A program made the position numbers and the translations under genes. 64,000 nucleotides of DNA from positions 186,001 through 250,000 of the forward strand of contig NW_013547021.1 in NCBI RefSeq assembly GCF_000711695.1, given 5' to 3'. Under the pieces are notes generated by a model, which saw only the letters and a list, made by a program, of their open reading frames with translations, made no database searches and was not told the origin of the DNA. Of the stretch, positions 35,341 through 48,074 are shown piece by piece. The stretch's first letter is position 1. Each line of letters opens with the position of its first letter. This DNA comes from Tilletiaria anomala UBC 951 (Eukaryota; Basidiomycota; Exobasidiomycetes; Georgefischeriales; Tilletiariaceae).

Positions 35341-38300
35341 GCAGCAAGGCTCTGAGCAACTACAGCGTAAGCGGCGCCCTGACCTAGCTTTGCCGTATTC
35401 TCTGCAAAAGCGGACGATGATTCGATGCACTTGGTCCTACATCCCCTTGCCGGTGCGCATTGCAAAGACGGCTGACTGACCATGAGAGACCTTGAGAGAT
35501 GCGGTTGTGCTCGCCACCTTGGCATGCTGTGCTCCCCCCCCCAACCCTGGCACTTCAGCAGCAGTCACTTTTATTATTCCATTGATGTCATCATCTGATC
35601 GTCTTTCTCTTCCAAACTCCGCAAGCATTTGGGTTCAATCCGCCATAGCCAATGTGCCTCACTCTCGGCTAAAGGAGGAGAGTCACAGGACAAGCGCAAG
35701 GCAATGCACACACGCATGGCTGACGGCACATTGTTCGTACTATCCCATGTGCCTGCATCGGTGCAGGCATCTGTCTGGCCTCCTTCATGGACTCGTGCAA
35801 CAACTTCAAAGTCAATGCCGGGGTAAAGCAAGCATTTGGTACTAGGTAGGTGAGTGCACATCCACTGGCGACATCGACGAATCAACCTGATGTGTGCTGT
35901 GTACGATCGACGAGCTGGCTCCGAAGGCTTACGGATTGCGTTCGGTCAAAGAGGGATCGCAAGATTCAGGTTCACATTTCACACCCCGTGCAGGACCTCG
36001 CAGATTGGCCCAGCGTGGGTCAGAGCATCGAAGCTAAACGATCAACCTTTATCTCCACCACATCATTTCTTACGCTTCTTCACCGTTACCTCCCTAGGAT
36101 AGTCCTCCTCATGCTTGGATTGGTGCTGTATGTGGATAGTCTTGTCAAAGGTGTACATGCTGCACGGCCGGGCTGGCCGCTGACCGCTGATCAGCCCTTG
36201 TGCCACTGATGGATGACCGAAGGGTCCACTTTGCAGTACAGAGAGTCCTTCATGAATCAACCTTACTGCTCGAGTCCCTTTTAGGCCCCATCAGGATCCA
36301 CAGGACATGCAAGATCTGTTTCCACGCCCCCAGCGGCCAGATCCCCGACCATTGATATGCAACGGGTTTCTTCGTTACATCAGCAAATTCGTTCCATCTC
36401 AACTGTCAAACGCGGGCTAGGATCGCCTTCTGAGAAGCCAGGTTGGTCAGTTCCGTTCCGGTCGCTCCAAATCCGGCGGTTCTAGCGAAATGACATATAC
36501 GGCATCAACGAGAGTTGGCTCGAACGCTCATTGCTTTCGTTCTCCTCAAGTTGTCGCGTTTCGTAGCGTTTCGGCCAAATTGAAGCTGTCTTGGAACCAA
36601 ATCAAGTGTTTCCCAGAAGCATCCGTGGTATTACAGGATTGCACCGTGCTATTCGGTTGCTAGGGGTGTTGTATGCGCCGGCGCTGCCGGCATCCTTCAG
36701 CTCCACCTTCGAATGCTACAGGAAAAGCGCCCACTCGGGCTCCTGCAGAGGGAAGGAAAGGCTGATCACTTTTACCGGAGCCCACGGACCGCTTGGTGAA
36801 AAATCTGACGATGCTGCCTTATGGTCAATTATGGAGCCTTCGGCGATTAACCTGTAACTCGTCAGTATGCTCTCAATCTTCAGTACTTAAAAGTTGCCTT
36901 TAATCCTTGCGCCCCAAGCTTTCCTTGGAAGTACTTCTGGTACTTGCAGAGCGTCAAGTCCTAACGCTTATGCTACCAGATGCTCCTTCATTTCTGGCCA
37001 TCTCCTTAAGGCTCCCCACCGAAACGTACCTTTTCAACTGTTGAGCGGGCAGCGAGCCAAGCATGGCGGTGGCGACTGGTACAAAACGAAAGCCTTCCCG
37101 GTCGGCAGTGCGACCCTTTTGCAAGACTCAGCGCTGAGCAACGAATCCATGCGAATCGTCTTTGCTTCCAGTGGAGTCTGGGACCTCTTCATCGATGCGG
37201 CGCAGACCTTCTTCAATCTGCGGGCTTGGAAGCGCAAGGAGCAGTGTCGGATCGTCATAGCGCGGTTTCTGCAAGTGCACCACTAGTCTTTGTAACACGA
37301 AAGCTCGACTCGAGATGCTCATCCAACGCGCCTGCTCTACACTGTCCCTCAGCATCTATCCCTGGCTTGATATTCGACACGCAATACCCGCGTCTCTCGA
37401 CGAATTATCACTGCACGGTCGTCGCCAGCATCATGAATATTCCCCAAGGTGGCACTTTCCTTGGCATATACCTTTGCGTCATCCCGACGATCGCGAGTCT
37501 CACTAAATCAAGGCCACTGCCCTACGTCATAACCACTCTGTGCTTGGGCGTGATCGCCGGTCAAATCACGCTCACCGTGCTTGGGGAGTTGAAGATGTTG
37601 CAATGAGCCACGTCGATCCAAGCAACTGATGCCCGGAACCCGTTTTTGAAATGGTGACGTTTGCAGCCAACAAAAACGACTTTGTGTGGCTTCTGAACGG
37701 CTGGCCGCCGTGGCACTCTACGGTATGGGGTCTTAATATCATTATCCTCCCAGTTTGCTTGGTGCCACTAGTCAACAGAAGAGCCCATATGAATGGCTCA
37801 AACTATGCCCTCTGCAGGCAAACCCTATTCATCGGCATCAGTGCATTGATCGCCATCTACATATCGGCAATTTGCTGGGAATAGCTCACCGTGGACAATT
37901 CTGGTCGACTACCTCCGCTCTCGCTGCCACTCGACCTGGGTAGCCTGATTGCATACCGTATCACTGTCTTCGCCGAGCGGTTGCCTGTTGAGACCGCGCC
38001 ACCATCATTGAGCACCTCGGCTCAGCTCCACACGTCGCCTTCTGCTTCCCCCTGGCATTGCTGTCACAGCATGACGGAAGAGCTCATGCCGCTCGAGGCT
38101 CCCAGTCCGCCGCACTCGCCATCAGGCGTGTTTCAACCAGTCTCCCCCAATCTGGAAGCCACACGTATCTCCATGCAGAGCACTGTGCGTCGCAACCCCT
38201 TTACCAGAGTATTTGGAGCACACAACACGAAACTCGATTGCAGCTGTAACCGCTCCGACTGTGTCGGCAGGTTTCCAGGTCTGTGCGCCCGAAAGCGCAA

Positions 38301-39672
38301 TTGCGTTTTCGACGGACGCGCCAAGTGCTACTGCGACGTCTGTACGGGCCTGACCCACGCCATTACTCCTGCATGGAAACGCTCTCGACACATCAACGAA
38401 TGCTTCCAGTCCAAAGGCACCCGCTCATCCTCTCGGAGGCACGTCACTCAGCGCTAGCGTTCACAGACTCTCATCTGTCTCGGCCTGGCGGCAATTACAA
38501 AGTCTCCTGAGGCAGTGAATACCCGCCTCGTAAGAGCAGTAGCTCGTTTAGGCCGTTCGACCTGCGTAACAGTTTATGCTCACTGCCATCCAGTCGTACC
38601 GCGAGTCCAGTGTTCCAGATTTCGACTCCGAGGAATTGTCGCCGCAGGACAGCATGTCGCGGCTTGGCCTTGCGCACCTGCAAAACATCCCTCATGCGCA
38701 CTGTGCGGGCGCCTCGACACAAGATATCATTTTAAACGGAGGAGACAGGACGTCGCAAGATACGCGGTTCCGCGATAGCGCCGCCATAGTATCGAGAGCT
38801 TTCGTGTGCGAATATACTCTTTCATGCTCACTCCCCACCTCGGCCCTCGGCAGGGAGGAGGTAGCAACAGCAGGGGCATGCGCTCCAACGTAACCGCGGC
38901 GCGTTCATCTTCCGACATCTACGGGCGCCTGGTGAGACTGTCCGATGTCCGCTTTACCGCGGACAGAGAAACAGGACGTACAGTGCAGCGGCAGCGCTCT
39001 GTACCTTTGCTGATGGCCATCACGGTCAAGTCGCAGCGGCAGCAACTGCCGGCACGACCTCAGCTGTCCGAATGTACAGTGCGCAGGCTCTTCAACAAGC
39101 TCGTAGGCACATGTGTGACCCCAAAAGTAAAGGCAAAGTTGGATACGGACACAGCATCGGTGTAAAGCGCGAGGTCGGGGCGTGATATCGTGATCGACTT
39201 TCGTGAGAGGTGCACGGACGAAGCTGAGACGCCTGCTGCAATAATGCACAAGCAGAGGGCAAGGGCGTCGCATTAGCAGAGTTTCCGGGGCGTTTGACTG
39301 GATCTGAAGAATGGCTCCTTCGAATAGGAATGCGAGAAGGCGAACAAGGCGACGCCGCAACTGGAACCAAGTCTTCTATTGGGTTGCTATATAGGAAGTA
39401 ACGGTGTCAGTTCGCTGTTCGTATCCATCATGCTGCCTTCGTGTGCAGAATACCCTTTCATGTTGAAAATTCAAAACACCCTCTCTTTCTAGATGCTTTG
39501 CACATTACACGTGAGACAACGGTGGATAATAAACGGTATCTCGTCTCGCCTCGTCTTGTCATGCAATCAGACTTTCGAAGTTCTGTATGCTGCATGCTGC
39601 ATAAGGTTGTAAAGAGGGGACGCGAGCGCTTGTTGGAACAAGAGCATGGTAGCTCGATTGGGCCGCATCGCA
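35341..39672. other. Gene-poor stretch, 4.3 kb
   Basis: No confident gene lies in this interval. Short frames occur on both strands, some with cysteine-rich or hydrophobic character (see the separate entry at 37433-37884), but none shows a recognisable family. The left end should hold the SelO promoter and the right end the 3' region of the CBS-PB1 gene. The pattern suggests eroded genes, by analogy with the relics elsewhere in the window. Confidence 0.45.
37433..37884 (+). other. Two short hydrophobic reading frames, unidentified
   Basis: A 57-codon frame at 37433-37606 (starting MNIPQGGTFLGIYLCVIP) and a 77-codon frame at 37651-37884 (containing TVWGLNIIILPVCLVPLV) each encode one or two likely membrane helices. 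They lie 44 bases apart in different phases. They could be exons of a small membrane protein or remains of one. I recognise no family, and the level of support is low. Confidence 0.22.
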
Positions 39673-42168
39673 TCATCGCGAGGATGAAGAGCGAGTGAGG
39701 ACGACAGCCGCAACGACGGCGACGCCGAGGAAGCTGATGGCGGCGGGCATGGCCATGTCCCTCGGCAAAACGCCGAACAGGAGGTCTTCCCCTTCTTTCC
39801 GTCCTGCTGCGCTCTTCCTGCTGCCTGTGGCGGCGACGCCTATGGCTCTGGGCTTGTTTGGCGAGCCACCGTCGACGTCCGCCTGGTCCTCGCGCTCCTC
39901 TTCCTCCTCGACGCTCTGCAGCTGCGCATCGACGGCGTCGCGCTGCCTGCGCTTGCCATGCGCACTCGACGCAGCGGGGACGGTGGCGCTCGGTGCGGCG
40001 TAGTGCGCAAGCGCCTCCTCCCACGTCCGGCCGCCCTGTACAAGTAGAACCACGCGGTCGCGTCCCTGCTTGCGTGCGACGTTGACGGCATCCTGCACGT
40101 CGCCGTCAGCGGTGATGAGCACAACGTCGTTCTCGTCATCTTCGTACGCGAGTGTAAAGTCATCCGGGTCAGGCTGCGCGTACGCTGCTTTGCCATTCAC
40201 GCCGCTGCCGCTCTCGCCTTCTGCATCGGGCGGTGAAGGACGAGGGGGCGTGGCGAAAAAGTCGTCGGCGCCGAGCTTGATGCCGACGATCTCGCGGATG
40301 GTGTCGTAGGTGTCGTACCGCGCCTGGAAGCGGTGCGTCTTGCGGCCAGGCGTAGTGAACTTGAAGAGATATGTGCCGTCATCGACGGCACCGACACCAC
40401 CGGGTCCAGCGCTGCTGATGCCGAAGCCGAGCGCGGACGCAGCGTCCTCGTGCATGGCGGCGCCAACGGCGGAGGCGCTGTCGTTCGGGTGGAGGTCGCT
40501 GCTGATGTCCGCACCGCCGGCATGCCGGCCAGGCGTGGAGGGGATCTCGTTGAGGTACTCGGACGGGCGCTGGCTGCCGCTGAGCGCGCTCTCGGTGTCG
40601 TCCCCGCCACCGGCGCCGCCTGCTGCACTGCCGCTGCCGGTGCTGCCGGTCTGGCCGAACGAGTTCCAGAAACGGTTCCACATTGGCCCGCCGGCCCCGC
40701 CACTGCCGCCCTGCTCCGATTCCTCGGCCATGCTGTTGATCTGCTCCAGCGTCTTGTACGTTAGCTTGAGCACGTCGACGACGGCGACGAGGCGCGTGTC
40801 GGTGTCAACGACGGGCAGATTGAGGTAGCGTCCGTCTGCAAAGCAAAGCCAGGTGGGTGGTCAGCAGGCGTTGAACAGGGGTATTGGATTGCGCTGCGCT
40901 GAGTTATGCTACACTCACCATGCATCTTGCGGAGAGCTTCCTGGATGCTCATGGTGGGAGGTGCCGTGTCCGGATGAGGAGTCATCACGCGGACGACGCT
41001 GCAGGACTTTGGGTCGAGTCCAGCAGCGATTACTCTGAGCACGACGTCCTTGCTGGTGAAGATGCCGGCGATTTTTCCCTGCACGACGCCGCCGTTGGCA
41101 GAGGCGGGCGCGGAGGACTCCATGACGCACACTGCGGTGGTATGGTGGTCCTTCATCAACTTTGCGGCCTCGCGGACGGTGGTGCGCACGCTGACTGTGC
41201 ATGGCAGGGTCCTGCTGTCGAGGATGCTGCTGAGGTCGGGGATGGACATCTTGTCGCGCAGGGCCTCGATGTACTGCAGCATCGCCTGCTGTGGGCCGAC
41301 GGCGCCGGTGCCCCACTCACTCTGTACGCCCTCGAGGGCATTGTAAAGCTTCTGCGACGATCCATGCGCGCGCTCGAGCTTCTCGAGCGCCTCATAGAAG
41401 ACCTTGGCAATATCCAGCAGGCCGATGACGTCGCCGTCCTCGTTGCACACGGGAAGATGCCGGAAGCCGCGTGTGACCATCGTGTTCAACGCCTCGGTCG
41501 CGGACGTCGTGTCGCGCGTGACCATTGGCGAGCGCGTCATGATCTCGCTGACAGGCGTCGTGCGTGCGTCGAGGCCGCCAGCGACGACCTGCGTGGGCCG
41601 AGGCGGTGTACACATGCAGTCAGCGAATGGTGCCGCCCCCAAAGGGCGTCTGGGCGAGGTGCTGCGCGCTCACCCTGAAAGCAAGGTCCTTGGCGGTAAA
41701 GATACCCGCAAGATGCTCGTCCTCGTCAACGACAAGCACGCAGTCGGTGCGTTTGGCTGCACAGAGCTGACTGGCATCCGCGACACTGATCGTCTGCGGC
41801 ACGGTCAACGCTGGCAGAGGCCGGAGCGCCGAGACGGTCCCCGGCGTCGCGGCTGGCCCGCGCGAGGCGTGCTGCTGCTTGCGGCGCCGCGATGAGGCGG
41901 TCGGCGTCGAGGGCGCCTTGCCGCTCTTGCGCTGCAGCTCCAGCTCTACTTTTTTGCGGATGGCCTGGGGAAGGGAGAGAGGAGGAGAAGGGAAGTTGAG
42001 GGTCGCTGCACCTGTCGCTGTACCGAGGCGTACATGCACCTGTCAGCGGCATACACGTACCTCATCACGCTTGTTCTGCCTCTTGCGTGTGTCGGTGGCA
42101 TCGCTGTTCATGCTCAGGTTGGACTGGGCCGAGGTAGTGAGGGGCGAGCCCCGGTAGCCGGACGACAT
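39673..42168 (-). CDS. CBS-domain and PB1-domain protein with C-terminal membrane anchor
   Basis: Four minus-strand exons, 42168-42061, 41964-41674, 41588-40919 and 40835-39673, encode about 743 residues. After a short basic N-terminus come four CBS modules. The first spans TISVADASQLCAAKRTDCVL to AGIFTAKDLAFRV; the second covers VSEIMTRSPMVTRDTTSA to VIGLLDIAKV; the third includes REAAKLMKDHHTTAVCV and IAGIFTSKDVVLRV; and the fourth runs from PPTMSIQEALRKMHG to LVAVVDVLKLTY. A PB1 domain follows at about residues 511-625 (GTYLFKFTTPGRKTHRFQ, DDENDVVLITADGDVQDAV). The end holds one hydrophobic helix (about residues 722-739) and a short Ser/Arg tail. CBS pairs bind adenine nucleotides and PB1 mediates scaffolding. 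Fungal members such as Schizosaccharomyces pombe Mug70 share this layout, but the cellular role is not established. All splice phases agree. Confidence 0.92.
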
Positions 42169-42989
42169 GGGGAAGACGGGGGTGGTGGTGTGGGGGAGAG
42201 GGCTTTTCTAGAGCCACTCGATTGACGCCGCTCGTCCGCTGAGAAGCAGCTCGCTGCAATGAGCAATGTACGGAGCGTCGGCGTGAGAACCGGATGACTG
42301 GCTAGCTGGCTGTATGTGTCTGTATCGATGCTCCGTCTCCCCTGCTGTAGCGACCTTGTCTTGTGCTGAGCACAAATGTCGATGCCAACAAGTGCGTGCT
42401 ATAGTGATGCATCCCCCATTCCTATGGCCCTATTCTGTTGAAAGGACTTTTGGTGGCAGCAGCGCGCCGCTGATGAACATCTCGTTATGACGGACGGTGC
42501 GGCACTGCGCCTGTCCATGTCCGTTGTCTGCGAGTCTGCGTGGTGCCGTCTTCAGTGCGTGTGCTCACTCACTCAACCGTGTCCGCTCGCTCTCTTCTCT
42601 TCTCGCCCAGGCGTTATTCTTGCTACTTCCATTACGAGAGGTGAGAAGACGCGGCTCGAGAGATAATCACGTGACCTGTATTCGACGCGTCGTACACTGA
42701 CACCGCACAACACACGCTCGCGTCTCCTCACCTTTGCCTCTCTTTTGCCAAAGAACACCATCAACTGCGTATCGCACAAGTAGTACATGCATGCATGTAT
42801 GCACCTCGGCCTCGGCCTCCCCATCCCCTGCCCTGCACTGCGTAGTTCTGCCCTGCTCTGATCAGTGCATAACCTTGCACTCGCCTCGTCAAACAGCACC
42901 TCTGGCCAGTGCTGGCGACGCGAACCCAGTGATCGCACCACCTGTGGTCCGGGCCACGACCGCCACGTCAGCCTCCACTGCCAGCAGAG
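42169..42989. promoter_or_regulatory. Divergent promoter region, CBS-PB1 gene / NDC80
   Basis: About 820 bases between two divergent start codons. It contains pyrimidine-rich runs before the NDC80 start. No additional coding gene is supported and no specific factor sites are assigned. Confidence 0.5.
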
Positions 42990-45469
42990 ATGGCTGCACC
43001 AACACGCAGCGGGCGCGCAAGCATGCTGCCCACGCGCGTCCCACTGCAGAACAACTTTGGCGCCTCACAGCAATCACAAGGGGCAGTAGATGAGCACGGA
43101 GAATCAGGTGTGCACTCACAGGATCACAGGAGCTCTGCGAGAAGAGACGTTAGTATGGGCGTCAGCCAGCTGCATGGTCGCGAGAGCGTACGAAGACAGA
43201 GCGTGGCTGTTCCGAGCACACCTGCCACGTGAGTCCCATCATTTGCGCTTTCTTTGATTTTTAAGCACTTTCGAACTGATGACCGGTCACAGGGGACGGA
43301 GGTCCATCTCCAGCCGCACATCCCTCGCGCCAACCTCGCTCGCCGGCCGAGAGTCGCTCATGCTAAGCGGCAGCGGACTGGGTGGCGCACCCACGCAGCA
43401 GTCGCGCGAGACGCGTCCCGTGCGCAACAAGGCGTTTCAAGAGTCCATGTACTCTGTGCTGATTTCTGCGCTCGGCGAGAACAACATGGCTGGTGGGCAG
43501 CAGATCAAGAAGGCCGTGCGCGAGCCGACGCAGCTCGCGTTCGTTGACATGTTCCAGACCGTCTGGAAGCGGTACATCGACCCCGACCACAACTTTGAGA
43601 GCTCCAAGGACTCGGCTAGCGGCGGCATGAGCGCCGGACACGGGACCGTCATGAGCAAGGCGGTCGATGAGGTGTTGACGCTGCTTAAAGAGATCAACTA
43701 CCCCGGCATGGAGGACATGACGAAGAGCAGGCTCAGCGCTGCCGGAAGTACAGGCAACTGGCCCTTTTGTCTTGCCATGCTCGGATGGCTCGTTCAAATC
43801 GGCGTGAGTTTCATGCCGAGCTTGTTTGCTTTCGGTACTCACAGGAACTGAAAGCATTGTTATCTTACGCGACCCGTCAGGACAAGCTCAACGACGAGGC
43901 ATTCCCGATCGGCCCCAAAAACCGCGCAGCGGACCTGATGAATCCAGACCTCGAAATGGACCAGGATAACATGGACGTGGACAATATGCAGTTCTTCTAC
44001 CCCTTCCTCTACAAGACCTACGAAAAGTTCTGGAACAACCAGGACGAGTACCCGGAGGAGCGCGAGGAGCTGGAGCGCATCTTTGACGCGCGCGACCACC
44101 GCGTGTTGCAGGAGCTCGACAGCATGCGCGCGCGCGAGCGGGACGTCGCCGAGGAGCTTATGGGCTTGCAGCAGCGGCCTTCGCCTTTGCAGGCGGCCAA
44201 GCAGAGGGACACCCTGCTTGTGAGTGATATCAAAAAGTTCCAGGACTATAATGAGAACTATATCCGCCGCAAGACCGAGAAGGTCGACAAAGAGATCAAG
44301 CGCTTCTTGTCGACAAAGTCTGATTCCGGTGAGTTGCCAACGTGCATGCCCATGCCGTGCAATGTGACTACTACTTACGAGTTGTGGGTGGGGGACGTGC
44401 ATTCGCGCCTGCAGAGGCAAAAGTCGAGGCGCTCAAGAAGGAGCGAGATCATCTGCAGAAGGAAGTTGACGAGCAGCCGATGACGTCCGAAGAGTACGAC
44501 CGGCTGGAGAACCACTACCGAACGCTGCAGGAGCAGCTGAACCTCCTCGAGAACAAGAAGGCGCAGGTGGAAGCAGAGCGCGGCAACGTCGAGCTGGAAG
44601 CGTATCGGCACCAGAACGCGATGGAGGAGGAGTTCAAGATGTTCAACGCGCTCGGGCGGGATATTGACCTACTGCCGTTCAAGCTCCCCGCGACGTCGTC
44701 TGCAGCGACCAAGGACGGGCTGAGCGTTGCAGACGAGCTCGTCTTCGAGCGCGGCGAGCTGTACCCGGACGTGGATATCAAGACGTACCTGCGCCCGCTT
44801 GTCGCACGCATGCTGAAGGACGGCAGCGAGAAGCGGAAGGGCGTTGCGGAGCAGAAGCTGCAGCTTGGCCAAAAATACGATGTCCTCCTCGACGATGTGC
44901 AGCGCGCGCGCGAGACACTAAGCCAGCTGCACAAGCGGTACGAAATGACGCGCGCTGATATCGATAAGATCAACCAGGTGCGTGGCTGCGGCTCGGCATC
45001 AGCTTGACCGGACGGGTGGTCGCTGACGCGTTAGGTGTGACTATGACTCTTCCCCCGCCAGACCTCGAAAGAGGAAGGCGACTTCGCAGACTCGATGGAG
45101 CAGGATCACCAGCGCTTGATCCATGAAACAGAGGCAGCTGGCCACTCAGCGATCAGCGAGCAGACAGCGCGAGAGGCGCGATTGCGGGTCCAGTGAGTTG
45201 CAAAAGTGGCTTGCTCTTCCCCCGTGCGCCTGCCTTTGGGGGCACTCGGATGCATTGATCTGACCGTGCTACACTTTCGTGCCCTCTTCAACGTCGCCAT
45301 AACCAGACACGAGCAAGCGATCGCAGCGTATAACAAGCACGTAACAGCCATGAACGAGGAGGTGACGGATGCCATGCACCGCCTGCTCAACCTCAAAGAT
45401 AACGTCGCCAGCGCGCTCGAGAAGCTCAAAGGTGCCACCAAGGTCAATGGACACAGCGAGACGGCGTGA
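42990..45469 (+). CDS. NDC80: Kinetochore protein NDC80 (HEC1)
   Basis: Microtubule-binding subunit of the Ndc80 complex. Six exons, 42990-43228, 43293-43803, 43845-44328, 44415-44977, 45062-45192 and 45307-45469, encode about 696 residues. The basic, Ser/Gln-rich N-terminal tail of about 115 residues is the usual Aurora B target region. The calponin-homology domain begins VRNKAFQESMYSVLISAL near residue 122. It continues REPTQLAFVDMFQTVWKRYI and the signature SAAGSTGNWPFCLAMLGWLV, which parallels SAVGGSNWHKFLGMLHW of other Ndc80 proteins. A coiled coil fills the remainder, with the expected loop-like break around LLPFKLPATSS and a final helix starting HEQAIAAYNKHVTAMNEEVT. Intron 2 is only 41 nt. 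All junctions keep phase. The gene lies 12 kb from CENP-T, whose family binds this complex. Confidence 0.93.
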
Positions 45470-46373
45470 TCCCCTACTTCTTTCCTCCCCCTTGCCGTGT
45501 CTCGCCTCATTTCGGTGCTTTACTACCCGCGACGGGCGTGCGCCTCTTGCGCACACGCACGCACGCTTGCACGTTCCATCCATCCATCTATCTCGATCAC
45601 CTCATTCTTGCCGCCGCTCTCTACATTCTCGGATGCCTCACGCAGTCCGGCAACTGCGTGCGTTCGAAATGCTTCTAGTTTGTACTAGTTTGTACTTGTA
45701 TCTAGTAACGACGCCGTTCGCTATATGATTATGATATCTTTCATATGTGGATTAGCCACCACGGCGACCGATGCATAGTTGCAGCGTGGGTACCTGTAAG
45801 CCTGGCGTATCTTTTCACGCTGAATCTGGCCAAAGTTGTTGAAATTGGTGGGGTCGTGCAAGTTGGTGAAAAAGTTTCATCTCGCTAGTATACAAGTGTG
45901 GTGAGGGGGAACGGTATGACAGACTCATCCATCGCAACCCCTCGGCCCCAAGATGCAGACCAACCAAGACTTTTGGCGAGAGACGGGTATGGCAGAGCGC
46001 GAACCACACGCCCGCTCCCTTCTTTCTCATAGAATGCTGTCCCTTTTCTCGCGCGCTGGTGCTGTGGCACCGTGCGCGAGTCATGACATGTGTGTGCACG
46101 AATGCAGGCAAGCGGTCGAACTGGCGACCTCCTTCTGATAACCAGAGATGCACCGCCGCATTTTTAGAAAGTCGTGTAGTGGCAAATTGAAACAAGGAGA
46201 TGATGATGATGAGGGCATGCATGCTGGCATCATGAGACTGCTGACCGGCTGATGACAGAGGGAGGGAAGAATTATTGAGGGGCCAGGTGCCATGTCCAAG
46301 GTTGAAATGCGATGCGTGTGCGAATCGAAATGCGAGGAATGGGATGGCACCTTAACGTCCTTCCAGGCAACGC
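45470..46373. other. Convergent intergenic region, NDC80 / RPS27
   Basis: About 900 bases between converging stops. No supported gene is visible. Expected content is two 3' untranslated regions. Confidence 0.5.
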
Positions 46374-47124
46374 TTAGTTCTTCCTTCGGAAAGAGCAGCC
46401 TACAAAAGGAACGTTGCATGCGATCAGCAGCCGTAGAAGAATGTAGATACGGTGGAAAGGGCAACACCGCAATGCACTTACCCTCGGTCAACCGCGCCTT
46501 ACCACCGGTAGGTTGGCTCAAGACTTGAGCGCAGCTGCCGCAGAGAACGACAGTCTGAGCATGCGAGAAGACAGTGGTAATTGCAAAGCAACCGGGGCAC
46601 TTGACATCCATGAAGAACGAGTTGGGGTTCTGCACCAGCCGCTTGAGCTTGTGCTGACGAGCTTGCTGCTCAGCTGAGGGGTTGAGGAGATCGACTGCGA
46701 GCGTCTGTGGCGATAGGAAAGAAGAGTATGTGAGCATGACTATTCGTCTGTTACTCTGAAATGCATGCAGTCGAGCTGGCACGTGCGTGTTCCCCATATA
46801 TGCATCCACCTGTCTGCGCTGATCTGAGCCTCCCAGCTCCTGGCCTGGTTGGGTTGCCAGAAGGCTGCTTGGCAATCCAGCTTTCCAATGAAGTTTTCGT
46901 CCATCGTAGCCTCCAGCGTTCGATCTGCTTTCCCACTGCCCTATATTCACGCCAACACGCTCTCGTCATTGCCTTCAGCCTTTGCCCATCATTCATTGTC
47001 TCCTTCTTCGGTGTCCCCTCGCACGCCAAATAGCCGCCGTAGAGCCGATTCGTTACTGTTCTTCCCGCAGACCCAGCTCCGACGCCTCCGCCAAGCCTCC
47101 AGGATCGGAGGAGGAACTTACCAT
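46374..47124 (-). CDS. RPS27: 40S ribosomal protein eS27
   Basis: Zinc-binding small-subunit protein. Exons on the minus strand are 47124-47122 (only the ATG), 46704-46482 and 46399-46374, giving 83 residues, the normal length. After the start the protein reads [20 protein letters not shown]. The zinc finger follows as DVKCPGCF and [10 protein letters not shown], and the protein ends GCSFRRKN. The first intron is 417 nt and begins immediately after the start codon (ATG|GTAAGT), an arrangement common in fungal ribosomal protein genes. The gene diverges from eL19 over a shared upstream region, suggesting coordinated expression. Confidence 0.97.
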
Positions 47125-48074
47125 CTTGCTTGTGTTGTATGCAACCTGTTGACAGCGGGTGATGCCTGGGTGATGGGTAAGAATAGAATTGGTAAGATGG
47201 TTTCAAAAGAGGGAAAGATGTTGGTGTGCTGGTGTCTGCGCCTTACCAGCTGGCGTGGCCGATGGTCCGCTGTCTGCGTGGGTATAGTCTCTCTGCGCTC
47301 TCGCCTGACGAGACACACGCTGATCTTTGTCAGGCGTACACGCAACGGACGCCAGTTGCAACACTGCTCTGATGCCCTCTTTCTGCTGCTGGGCGGAACT
47401 GGTCACCAGCTTTGAATATGGCTCAGACTGCGGCAATTCTTCAGCCCGCGCCCGCATGACACTGTTGCAGTGCACTAATTGCATACGGGCTCGCATTGCG
47501 CGCGTTCACTGCGTTGACAGGTCTGGCTGGCACACCCACCCGCGCACCTGCAGCAGCTCGCCCCCGTCTGCTGGACGATGCTGCCAAACTCATCCTTCGT
47601 CCCTTTAACTCGTCTCATCATCCTATTCCAGACTGTACCGGCCGTCTTGTCGAGTCAGCAACAGTCAAGGTGAGCATCGTTGCCTACATTGCAGGCAAGC
47701 CTACAGCACGTTGATTTCGAGGGGAGGGTGAGCGCCTGGCGGCGAGGGAGGGGTCGAGTCACTGCAGGTGATGGAATACGCTGGCCAACAATGACTTGGA
47801 TTCGGACGCTCAGTCCAGGGCCTTTTGTGACTTGCATGGGCGCTCAAAGAGCTTGGGAGGAGTAGCTGTACATTGCAGAATGACTCTGATGCTGCTTTTG
47901 CGAGAGGAGAGCAGGCCATCTAGGCAGACTGTTACTTGTAGCAGTAATATGCCTGCGACTGGGTATGCAGCTTAGACAGGCTAGCTTCTCTCCGTGTTAC
48001 AAAAGGGAGCAATTGAGGAGCGCATTTGAATGGGAGGTCTGATGCATCGTGTCCATTTCAGGTAACATATCAAG
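47125..48074. promoter_or_regulatory. Shared upstream region of divergent ribosomal protein genes, with likely 5' leader intron of eL19
   Basis: The 950 bases between the eS27 and eL19 start codons must carry both promoters. On the eL19 side a donor (CAAG|GTGAGC at 47670) and an acceptor (TTTCAG ending at 48061) bracket a probable 392-nt intron in the 5' untranslated leader, just 13 bases before the eL19 ATG. The true promoter space may therefore be about 500 bases. No specific factor motif is assigned. Confidence 0.5.
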
